From: Nitrososphaerales archaeon TH5893
GTDB taxonomy: Archaea; Thermoproteota; Nitrososphaeria; Nitrososphaerales; Nitrososphaeraceae
Reading direction: 5' to 3'
Assembly (NCBI GenBank): GCA_014523685.1
Contig: JAATVT010000078.1
Coordinates: 1 to 13,643, forward strand
DNA length: 13,643 nucleotides
Shown here piece by piece: positions 6,782 through 13,235 of this stretch; position 1 is the first letter of the stretch; each line of letters starts with the position of its first letter. The position numbers and the translations under genes were made by a program. The notes below the pieces were generated by a model. The model saw nothing but the letters and a program-made list of their open reading frames with translations. It had not been told where the DNA came from and did not search any database.

Positions 6782-7234
6782 TTACTTGTTTTCGTTGTAG
6801 TGATTCCTTTTAATATGGAAAGGGAGTAATCCATTCTTCCAAGTAGCACTCCCTGATTCAGATAGTTCCTTCTTCCATATGGGTGTCCTATCTTTTATGC
6901 TGTCAATCGTGTATTTACAAGCTTCAAATGCATCCCGACGATGTTCTGTCGTCACGCCAACTACTACACTTATTTCACTAATCTTAAGATTTCCAATACG
7001 ATGTATTGCTATAAATTTTTTTACATCCCATTTTTTAAGGACCTCGTTTTCAATTTCCATCAATATATTTTTTGCCATTTTTACATATGCTTCATAATAA
7101 ATTCCAATCACCTTTCCTTTCTCATTGTGATCTCTTATAGAACCTGAAAAAAGAACTGTTGCCCCAGCAGACTCATCCCGACATTCTTTCATCACCTTAG
7201 AGATATCAATTGGATGGTTAGTGATATCAATCAT
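6782..7234 (-). CDS. moaE: Molybdopterin synthase catalytic subunit MoaE
   Basis: MoaE is the large subunit of molybdopterin synthase and transfers sulfur from the MoaD thiocarboxylate to cPMP to form the dithiolene. The 150 residues contain the family hallmarks: GATVLFSGSIRDHNEKGK (24-41), YEAYVKMA (47-54), IAIHRIGNLKI (75-85), EHRRDAFEA (97-105) and RTPIWKKE (116-123). The lysines in SIKDR (Lys114) and WKKE (Lys121) match the catalytic pair of E. coli MoaE (K119 and K126). Length is typical. The gene starts at ATG 7234, 20 nt after moaD, and ends one base before the moaCB ATG, so it is an internal gene of the moa operon. A GGAG lies upstream but about 17 nt from the ATG, too far to decide the start. 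Confidence 0.96.
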   Translation of the reverse strand: MIDITNHPIDISKVMKECRDESAGATVLFSGSIRDHNEKGKVIGIYYEAYVKMAKNILMEIENEVLKKWDVKKFIAIHRIGNLKISEISVVVGVTTEHRRDAFEACKYTIDSIKDRTPIWKKELSESGSATWKNGLLPFHIKRNHYNENK

Positions 7235-7254
7235 TTATTCTAACATATTCTCCA

Positions 7255-7587
7255 TCAACCCCCACTGATAGGTGGTAGAAGAGCTATTTCATCTTCCGCA
7301 GTTATTTCTGTAGTATACATATTAGGAGTATTAACATGATTATCATTTGGTTGCCTTTCAGCCACAATCTTATAATTTACTGCAAGTACGAAAGGAATGC
7401 GTTTCATTTGAGGATAAACTTGTAAGATTCTCTCTTTAATATCGGTAATTTTTACTGATTTTCGTTCAAATTCCAGTTCTATTTCCCTCTTCCCACCAGA
7501 TACCTCTCTTGCTAATGCAAACAACTTAACCTTGAGTGGTTTAATAGCCGACCTTTTTTTTCTTGTCACTTTTTGATTGCTAACCAC
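7255..7587 (-). CDS. moaD: Molybdopterin synthase sulfur carrier MoaD
   Basis: MoaD is the small ubiquitin-like subunit whose C-terminal Gly-Gly is thiocarboxylated to supply sulfur to MoaE. The 110-residue product ends LLPPISGG, the required tail, and the segment LKVKLFALAREVSGG (about 18-32) is the standard first beta hairpin of the beta-grasp fold. It is longer than the usual ~80 residues for two reasons: a basic N-terminal extension of about 17 residues (KKR) and an Asn-rich insertion (QPNDNHVNTPN) between the later strands. The start is a GTG at 7587 that overlaps the last 8 nt of moaA. The first in-frame ATG lies deep inside the fold, so GTG is the only useful start. No activating MoeB-like enzyme is present in the window. 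Confidence 0.92.
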   Translation of the reverse strand: MVSNQKVTRKKRSAIKPLKVKLFALAREVSGGKREIELEFERKSVKITDIKERILQVYPQMKRIPFVLAVNYKIVAERQPNDNHVNTPNMYTTEITAEDEIALLPPISGG

Positions 7588-8671
7588 CTATTCTATGCAT
7601 CATATTAAGTGAAGGTTCTAACTTATTACTCTTTATGATCCTGATTATCCCTTCAGGTTTTTTCTTAACATTAGCTATCAGTCGTTTCTTAATTTCATGG
7701 TCTGAAATTCCTGCACGCAGAATATTTCGTAGATCATATCCTGGCTTTTCAAATAGACAAGTTAATAGTTTACCATCAGAAGTTAATCTGATTCTGTCAC
7801 AACTATTGCAAAAAGGTTCAGTAATTGAGGGGATGAACCCTACGATTCCTTTGCCATCAGCAAAACAATAGAGTGTTGCAGGATCAGCGTTTAGCATGTT
7901 CATACTATCACTACTATTGGTAACAGCATTAATAGGTACAATATTTCCTATGTTTTTAATTATTATATTAATCATTTCGTTCTTCGAAAAAACTAAGTTC
8001 GTCTGCCATATTCCTTCACCATCCAGAGGCATGAATTCTATAAATCGAACTATATGTCCACTATTTCTTGCAAATTCAACAAAATCTACAATTTCGTCTT
8101 CATTCCAACCCCTGACTATAACTGTATTTATTTTTACTCTTAATCCTACGCTCACTGCTGCATCGATACTGTCCCTTACCTTCTCAAGTCCATCTGTTCC
8201 AGTGATTGCCTTAAATCTTGTCGGTTTAAAGGAATCAAGGCTAATATTTACACTGTCTAATCCAGCTTCCTTTAGTCGTTTAACCTTGTCTGCAAGCAAG
8301 AGACCATTAGTTGTCATACTGATGGATTTTATCGGGGTTATCCTTTTCAGGGAAGCTACTAGATCTTCTAGCTTAGGTCTTAAAAGGGGCTCCCCTCCTG
8401 TCAAGCGTATTCTGTCAATACCCAGACTTGCGAGAATGACGACAAGCCTAAAAATTTCATCATAGGTTAAAATATCCTCGTTTTTGAACCATTTAATATT
8501 GCCTTGTGGCATACAATATTTGCATCGCATATTGCACCTGTCAGTTAAGGATATCCTGAGCTTCCTTGCAACTCTGCCAAAACTATCCGAGAGTGTAGTT
8601 TGTCTAATTGGTAGGTCTAATTCGTTCGTATTCAAACCTTCGTTGTGGGTTTTAATCATTCGAATTTTCAC
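7580..8671 (-). CDS. moaA: GTP 3',8-cyclase MoaA (radical SAM)
   Basis: MoaA catalyses the first Moco step, radical cyclisation of GTP to 3',8-cH2GTP, using two [4Fe-4S] clusters. The 363 residues carry the radical-SAM motif C46-x3-C50-x2-C53 (TDRCNMRCKYCMPQG), the SAM-binding TGGEPLLR (about 91-98), the C-terminal GTP-binding cluster C288-x2-C291-x13-C305 and the essential Gly-Gly tail (RIGG). An N-terminal extension of about 25 residues precedes the conserved DSFGR. The start is GTG 8671, with AGGA about 9 nt upstream; an ATG 12 nt inside (8659) is a possible alternative. As the first gene of the moa operon it is probably read from a TATA-like box near 8731-8740. Its stop overlaps the moaD start, consistent with translational coupling. 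Confidence 0.97.
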   Translation of the reverse strand: MKIRMIKTHNEGLNTNELDLPIRQTTLSDSFGRVARKLRISLTDRCNMRCKYCMPQGNIKWFKNEDILTYDEIFRLVVILASLGIDRIRLTGGEPLLRPKLEDLVASLKRITPIKSISMTTNGLLLADKVKRLKEAGLDSVNISLDSFKPTRFKAITGTDGLEKVRDSIDAAVSVGLRVKINTVIVRGWNEDEIVDFVEFARNSGHIVRFIEFMPLDGEGIWQTNLVFSKNEMINIIIKNIGNIVPINAVTNSSDSMNMLNADPATLYCFADGKGIVGFIPSITEPFCNSCDRIRLTSDGKLLTCLFEKPGYDLRNILRAGISDHEIKKRLIANVKKKPEGIIRIIKSNKLEPSLNMMHRIGG

Positions 8672-8730
8672 TTACATTTCCTACTCTCATTGCAAATTCT
8701 GAAGAACTATCTGCCCATTTTGGAGACAAG

Positions 8731-8740
8731 GATATATGGT
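8731..8740 (-). promoter_or_regulatory. Candidate TATA box of the moa operon
   Basis: The minus strand reads ACCATATATC here. A start of transcription about 25 nt downstream (near 8710) would leave a leader of roughly 40 nt before the moaA GTG. That leader contains AGGA as a weak ribosome-binding site, unlike the leaderless pattern of neighbouring genes. Confidence 0.35.
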
Positions 8741-9292
8741 TAAACTCAAGAAGGTAGAATCTAAATATTGTGTTCTTTGGTTGAATGCTATACCACAATG
8801 CCTATTACAGCAGCTCCAAGTGGAAGTATTCTTGCGTATCCATTTCAATATCTTGTTCCAATTTTCCATTTATGAAAGTATCTAAAACAAACAAGCTGAT
8901 AGTCTCGGTCAATATATGAAATTTCTTCCCAGCATTAACTCTGGATATCGAATTTTTGAAAACATAATTTTTCTAAACTTTGCCTTTGGCATCGATATCC
9001 ATCCGACACTTTCTATGATATGGATATGGTTTTGTGAATATGAATATGTTGACTTGTCTGGTTTACTGAATAGAACCGACCTCCTTGTTTGGTTGAAGGT
9101 ACCATATCTAATCCACAGCTCCACCTACCTGTATTAACAATTAGGAATGATTCATCAATATAGAATCAAATAAAAAATCCAAGTACACTGGGAAAACGAA
9201 GACATTAGTCTTTTACAAAAACTCCATATGCTTCTGTTCCAGAGTAATTAGATTCAAAATGCAACAAAACTTGAATGTATGGATCTTAAACC

Positions 9293-9306
9293 TTTACTAA
9301 TAAATA
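9293..9306 (+). promoter_or_regulatory. TATA box of the C2H2 miniprotein gene
   Basis: TTTACTAATAAATA is centred about 29 nt upstream of the ATG at 9330, the right distance for a nearly leaderless archaeal transcript. No Shine-Dalgarno precedes the ATG, which agrees. Its presence supports treating the 41-aa frame as a gene. Confidence 0.5.
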
Positions 9307-9329
9307 CCTCAATTTCTCTCCACTTAACT

Positions 9330-9455
9330 ATGTCGGAATATGACGAAGGCACGTTTAGATGTACAATTTGTGCCAAGGAATTTCTCTCTAAGGATGAGGC
9401 TGACAGACATTTCAAGGATGCTCATTCTGGAGAAAAGACTAATGTGATGGAGTGA
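9330..9455 (+). CDS. 41-aa C2H2 zinc-finger miniprotein
   Basis: This 42-codon frame (ATG-TGA) encodes a complete single C2H2 finger: C11-x2-C14-x12-H27-x4-H32, with Phe9 before the first Cys and the hydrophobic Phe18 at the usual core position. An acidic N-terminus (MSEYDEG) precedes the finger, and HSGEK, resembling the TGEKP linker of eukaryotic fingers, follows it. The spacing is identical to that of the finger ending the CBS protein at 5010-5615. One-finger proteins of this size occur in archaea and archaeal viruses and can bind nucleic acid or protein; the partner here is unknown. A TATA-like box at the leaderless distance supports the start. It stands alone in a gene-poor stretch, oriented away from moaA. 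Confidence 0.75.
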   Translation: MSEYDEGTFRCTICAKEFLSKDEADRHFKDAHSGEKTNVME

Positions 9456-9895
9456 AACGAAATTGTATATCCATATTCCTATTCTTACTAAGATTCAAGT
9501 CTAACTCAATAATGCGCCTTTCATTACAAATAAGTGCACACTATTTTTTGTATGCCATTAGATTGGTTGAGATTGGAGTATTCCACCCCCAGAACGACTT
9601 TCATCAGTAAAATTATGCATCTGTCAAGTAGGTTGGATACCCGTGATATTCTTCGGGGAATGAATATGGATTCGACTTCGAAAGCTATGTTTTTATACTC
9701 ATTTTATGGAAATTGTTGAGATTCACATCGTCACTAACCCTCGTAGCATACTGGAAATGCTCAAATTAAAGGCTAAATTTTAGCTGCAAGTCGAGTTCCA
9801 ACCCACAACAAAATATTATGCATCTTCATTTGCTTGTTCGGGTGTTGGTATTAAAGCTAAAGCTGGAAAAACGACTTATATATATGGCGTAAGAA
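9456..9895. other. Intergenic region with no supported gene
   Basis: About 440 nt lie between the miniprotein gene and the secreted protein. A 61-codon plus-strand frame (9534-9719) starts with GTG, lacks a promoter or ribosome-binding site and resembles no family, so I do not call it. A strong TATATATA element at 9876-9884 sits only about 15 nt before the ATG at 9896, too close for a standard TATA box of that gene. An alternative AT-rich element, GGTATTAAAG (about 9847-9856), is better spaced. A short tandem TAAAGC repeat follows it. Confidence 0.4.
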
Positions 9896-10414
9896 ATGAT
9901 TCTAATTGTGAATTTTCTAACCAATACTATTCTAATATTTCTTAGCTTCTCCCTTTCATATGCTCTTGAAACAGGTCTCGACTCATCAGCCACAGGAAGT
10001 AATGGAAACAATATCATACTCTATGCAAATGGAGAAGAACTGGAAGCAAGAGAAATTGACAATTATCCAATCGCATCATCTAACAGAATATCGCTGACAA
10101 ACACCAGCGATAGAATAGAAGGAACGCTTATTGTTACAAAAAAGGTAATTGACGAAAATGGTGAAAGTAGTAAACCTTCGGATTTTACAATAAATGTGCA
10201 TGGTAACAATGCCTCGCCGACATCATTTCCAGGTAACTCTTCTGGCACAGTTGTAAAATTAGAAATGGGTATGTATAGCGTAACTGAATCAGGTCCTTCA
10301 AATTATAACTCAACCTCTTCAATGGATTGCTCAGGTGCGGTGATGTCAGTTGAAACCTTGAGATGTGATCTAACTAATACCCATATCAACAACTCAGATG
10401 TAGAACCTAAATAG
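9896..10414 (+). CDS. Secreted protein with one prealbumin-like domain
   Basis: The 172-residue protein has a signal peptide (hydrophobic 2-20, SYA then cleavage after Ala23), so it is exported to the cell surface or beyond. A polar linker (24-75) leads to a domain at 76-163 starting GTLIVTKKVIDENG, with DFTINVHGNN, a short Gly-rich turn, a Y-S-V-T-E strand (127-131) and a closing DLTNTH. This is the pattern of the prealbumin-like/Cna-B-like beta-sandwich that Nitrososphaeria secrete, often in tandem; here there is one copy. C145 and C157 could form a disulfide, and several N-x-S/T sites suit glycosylation. No anchor is seen after the domain. It faces the Mo-oxidoreductase gene tail-to-tail. 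Surface adhesion or matrix function is plausible but inferred. Confidence 0.82.
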   Translation: MILIVNFLTNTILIFLSFSLSYALETGLDSSATGSNGNNIILYANGEELEAREIDNYPIASSNRISLTNTSDRIEGTLIVTKKVIDENGESSKPSDFTINVHGNNASPTSFPGNSSGTVVKLEMGMYSVTESGPSNYNSTSSMDCSGAVMSVETLRCDLTNTHINNSDVEPK

Positions 10415-10613
10415 TGGCTCAAATGACTCTAACTATGTCTTCTATGATTAGGGTATTCCTTCATCAAAATCTAGTAACTTTTCCAAAGATTAGAAACATT
10501 CTATTTGCAGGCAAAGTTAGCAAGGTCTATCGTTTTGGCATTTTTGATATGAATATTGTCTTCATTGTTAACGGTTCTTACGAATTCTAGGATAATATAT
10601 ATCTAGGTACTTT

Positions 10614-12281
10614 TCAATTAGTAGATTGTACGTCTACCATATGGTAACCAGTTGCACCATTTGGAAAAGGTTCTCTTGCTTCTCCTGTCTGAATTTTCCC
10701 GGTTTTATCTGTCGCTCTTACCATGATCCTGTAGTTACCCTTGTTTGCAACATCTAACTCAGTGGTCCAAATAACCCAGCTATATGGAGATAGGGGGTTT
10801 TTGATTCTTGCATCTTTCCAGGTAGCCCCATCATCGGTGCTTACCTGTATTCTTGCCACTCCTCGATCTCCCGCGAATGCAACACCTGCGATTGGTATTT
10901 GTTCGCCTACCACAATATTCACAGACCCAATATTTCTAAAAATTTTCCTTATGGGTGCATTCCCTGGAATAACGATATATGAATGGGTATTGTACTGTGC
11001 GTTATTTGCCCAACCTTTTTTCTGCCAATACCCTTCGTAAACTCTATCAATCAATTCAATCTCCCTTATCCATTTTGGATTCATCATTCCGTATAAGCCG
11101 GGGATGATGGCCCTCACGGGATAACCATGTTTGGCATTTAGATCCTCCCCGTTCATACCATATGCCAAAATGGAACCTTCCTGGAGTCCTCTCTCCAGTG
11201 GTATGCCTACGTCATAGCCATCTGAGCATCTAAAAACTATATATTTGGCATTGGATTTTACGCCAGATTCCTCGAGGAGACTCTTTAATTTAATTCCATT
11301 CCATATTGCAGTACCAATAAAATCGTTGGCTATCTTGTTACTTATACATTCAAGTGTAGCAATCTGGGTGACCGAAGGCTTTGTCTTTAATTGCTCATAA
11401 GTAATTGATAAAGGATTACTGACTAAACCCTTGACAACCAGTCTCCATGAATTCGCATCTACAATTGGGGGGACGGGATTAATGTCCACCCGATAGAAAA
11501 GGTCTGTGGGAGTTATTTCTGAGGCGAGTAACGCGGTAAGCCTTGAGTCCTCAAATCCAGCTGGTCTAGGTTTAGATGCGATCTCTGACGCTAACGGCAA
11601 ACGCGATTGGGTGCTTTCTCGAGGAAATAGTAGATTATTTAAACCTAGATATAGGAGTGGTACAACAATGACAGAGGCTATCCCTGCCTTAATAATGAGC
11701 CTTCGGTTCTGGTCAACTCCTGATATCGAGCCAGATGTCGTATCGGGAGAAGATACTCCCTTTTCGGGTGTAACTTTTGAAGCTCTTGATTTAAGATTTT
11801 TATAAAAATACGCCGACGTAATCCCAAATGCGATCTGAGGTGGGATGAGGTAAATAATTAATTCCTGGATTGAAACGGATTGGATCGTAATATCTGCTAT
11901 GGCAATTAGTACAAATGATATAATCAAAAGAACAGCATAAGATATTACAGTTGATGTTGCCGCGGCTGTTAAGAATGAATTACCTGATTTGAACTTGGTA
12001 TTAATCTTGTAGATAAATAGGCCCAGAATCCCATATACTACAAGATTAACAATTAGAGCACTAATAAATGCAGAATATTTTGCAATGGGACCAAATGTTT
12101 CAACAGCTTCTGATTCAATTTCTCCAGGAGTAATCGAAAATAAGGTCTGAGATGCGAGTTCGGGGATGAATATTGCACCAGAAAATGTTCGTAGATATAA
12201 GGAAACTGCGATAGCTATGGCGCCACTAACGAGTCCTAGAAGGAAAAGTAAAGCATAAACATGACTTGACTTATGGACCAC
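10614..12281 (-). CDS. Membrane-anchored sulfite-oxidase-family molybdopterin oxidoreductase
   Basis: The 555 residues comprise a membrane part and a molybdoenzyme part. Hydrophobic helices lie at about 10-31, 69-92, 103-129, 137-159 and 197-217. The last follows a basic loop and NRRLIIKAG, which resembles a relic Tat signal. The positive-inside pattern puts the rest outside the cell. Residues ~250-430 are the Mo-binding domain, with the Mo-ligand Cys312 in ATLECISN, then SDGYDVGIPLE, HGYPVRAIIPGLYGM and KWIREIEL. Residues ~445-545 match the Mo-co dimerisation domain (STDDGATW, RATDKTGK). The family oxidises sulfite or reduces S- or N-oxides; which applies here cannot be read. There is no heme domain, so electrons must go to a separate carrier. 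The start is GTG 12281, the only candidate before an upstream stop, about 27 nt from an AT-rich box. It uses the cofactor made by the moa/moe genes nearby. Confidence 0.92.
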   Translation of the reverse strand: MVHKSSHVYALLFLLGLVSGAIAIAVSLYLRTFSGAIFIPELASQTLFSITPGEIESEAVETFGPIAKYSAFISALIVNLVVYGILGLFIYKINTKFKSGNSFLTAAATSTVISYAVLLIISFVLIAIADITIQSVSIQELIIYLIPPQIAFGITSAYFYKNLKSRASKVTPEKGVSSPDTTSGSISGVDQNRRLIIKAGIASVIVVPLLYLGLNNLLFPRESTQSRLPLASEIASKPRPAGFEDSRLTALLASEITPTDLFYRVDINPVPPIVDANSWRLVVKGLVSNPLSITYEQLKTKPSVTQIATLECISNKIANDFIGTAIWNGIKLKSLLEESGVKSNAKYIVFRCSDGYDVGIPLERGLQEGSILAYGMNGEDLNAKHGYPVRAIIPGLYGMMNPKWIREIELIDRVYEGYWQKKGWANNAQYNTHSYIVIPGNAPIRKIFRNIGSVNIVVGEQIPIAGVAFAGDRGVARIQVSTDDGATWKDARIKNPLSPYSWVIWTTELDVANKGNYRIMVRATDKTGKIQTGEAREPFPNGATGYHMVDVQSTN

Positions 12282-12686
12282 AACAATAGGGTTGCGGGGG
12301 ATGATTTAACTTTTTTTCCAGATTGAATCTTGGAAATTGTATTCATAGTTTGGTCATGTATGGACGTTGTGTTTAGAGAGTGGATTAAGAACGCCTCGAG
12401 AGTAAATCATGTCATTTCCAACCATGTCTACTTGATAGTACGCTCAAATCATCTGTTGTAAACTTCTCTGGACTTGAATCACAAGTGCCACCCATATTGA
12501 AAACATTCTGGACCTCTAATCACCAATATGAATTCTGATGAAGGATTATTCTATGGATCTTTGAATTCAGGAAATAATCTTGAAATTAATGGCCATGATA
12601 TCCTTACCCTTCGATTCACCCACAATTTATCATGACATTTTATCTTTTCAGTATTTCCCCGTTAGTATGATTTTTCAAAACTTTTT
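12282..12686. other. Intergenic region between the oxidoreductase and Dps genes
   Basis: About 400 nt, with the oxidoreductase promoter at its left edge. A 35-codon plus-strand frame (12528-12635, MNSDEGLFYGSLNSG) has a protein-like composition but no promoter, ribosome-binding site or family, and I leave it uncalled. A longer plus-strand frame at 12580-12780 runs antisense into the Dps gene and is a shadow. Confidence 0.4.
12304..12313 (-). promoter_or_regulatory. Candidate TATA box of the oxidoreductase gene
   Basis: The minus strand reads AAAGTTAAAT, preceded by an A-run. It is centred about 27 nt upstream of the GTG at 12281, the spacing expected for a leaderless archaeal transcript. This supports the GTG start. 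Confidence 0.4.
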
Positions 12687-13205
12687 CTATTCAGTTGCCA
12701 GATGGGCCCTTAGCATCCAGGCCATTTTTTCATGTTTTTCCATTGTCCCTATCAAAAAGTCATTTGTACCCATGTCATGATATTCATCTTCGCACCTATC
12801 TGCATCCTTACGTAAAGTCCTAATTATTTGCTCATGGTCAGATAGCAGATTGGATATCATAGTTATATCGTTGGGATAATTTCCAGGCGATTCCCTTAAT
12901 TTTCCATGATCTAAATATTCAGTATAAGTGCCTAGTGATTTCCCATTGAGATCGCGAATCCTCTCCGCTAGCTCGTCTATGATTTCGTCTAGTGCTTCAT
13001 ATTGTTCTCTAAAGAACGCATGCCTTTCACTAAAATCCGGTCCAACAACATTCCAATGATAATTTTTAGTCTTTATGTAAAGAATATTTTCATCGCACAG
13101 TTCTCTATTAAGAATCTCTATAACTCCATGACGAGATTCTTTTGCAAGTCCAATATCAATCGCGGTTTTACTTTCTCTTATCAGGCGACCAGTTGATTTT
13201 TCCAT
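12687..13205 (-). CDS. dps: Dps-like mini-ferritin
   Basis: Dps proteins form 12-subunit shells that oxidise and store iron, usually with H2O2, protecting DNA and proteins. The 172 residues fit the family. After a polar N-terminal tail (1-25), helix one begins and carries KTKNYHWNVVGPDF with His50. SERHAFFREQYEAL follows with His62, then IIDELAERIRDL with Asp77 and Glu81. These match the intersubunit ferroxidase ligands (H31, H43, D58, E62 in Listeria Dps) with exact spacing. The fifth ligand position, normally Asp or Glu four residues after the second His, is Arg66 here, with Glu67 next to it, so iron chemistry may differ. The C-terminal helices (about 115-170) look normal. The start at ATG 13205 agrees with the TATA-like element 26 nt upstream. 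It is a single gene behind a promoter containing a small dyad. Confidence 0.92.
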   Translation of the reverse strand: MEKSTGRLIRESKTAIDIGLAKESRHGVIEILNRELCDENILYIKTKNYHWNVVGPDFSERHAFFREQYEALDEIIDELAERIRDLNGKSLGTYTEYLDHGKLRESPGNYPNDITMISNLLSDHEQIIRTLRKDADRCEDEYHDMGTNDFLIGTMEKHEKMAWMLRAHLATE

Positions 13206-13218
13206 TACCTAATCGCCA

Positions 13219-13235
13219 TATACTGTGTATAACAT
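13219..13235 (-). promoter_or_regulatory. Dps promoter: TATA box overlapping a small dyad
   Basis: On the minus strand GTTATACAC (about 13227-13235) is centred roughly 26 nt before the Dps ATG, as for a leaderless gene. It overlaps the dyad TATAC-ACA-GTATA (13219-13231, 5-bp arms). A regulator bound there would block the TATA box or the start region. An iron- or redox-responsive repressor would make sense, but no regulator is identified, and AT-rich dyads this short can arise by chance. Confidence 0.35.

Larger units (their letters stand above)
8672..9329. other. Long intergenic region upstream of moaA
   Basis: About 660 nt separate the divergent moaA and the C2H2 miniprotein gene. The moaA promoter is near the left edge and the zinc-finger gene's TATA box at the right edge. 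Between them are frames of 60-73 codons on both strands (8687-8869, 8909-9124, 8916-9137), mostly without ATG starts or recognisable motifs. An 8-bp inverted repeat, ATATCCAT (8995-9002) with ATGGATAT (9020-9027), lies mid-gap with a 17-nt spacer. A 12-codon minus-strand frame (8690 down to 8652) overlaps the moaA start; nothing supports it as a leader peptide. Confidence 0.45.

Noticed and set aside
6781..6849. Longer moaCB start at GTG 6849
   Set aside because: It would overlap moaE by 68 nt and add residues outside the MoaC family; ATG 6780 directly follows the moaE stop.
7896..8465. 189-codon plus-strand frame
   Set aside because: It is antisense to moaA, whose radical-SAM motifs are unambiguous.
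8652..8690. 12-codon minus-strand frame overlapping the moaA start, possible leader peptide
   Set aside because: It is very short, with no regulatory codons or attenuator structure visible.
8672..8740. Possible Moco-type riboswitch before moaA
   Set aside because: The leader is only about 40 nt and I see no such structured element; Moco riboswitch RNAs are described from bacteria.
8909..9137. Overlapping 71- and 73-codon frames on opposite strands
   Set aside because: Neither has a recognisable motif or a clear promoter; the minus-strand frame begins with GTG. They are likely chance frames in AT-rich DNA.
9534..9719. 61-codon plus-strand frame with GTG start
   Set aside because: It has no promoter, ribosome-binding site or known family.
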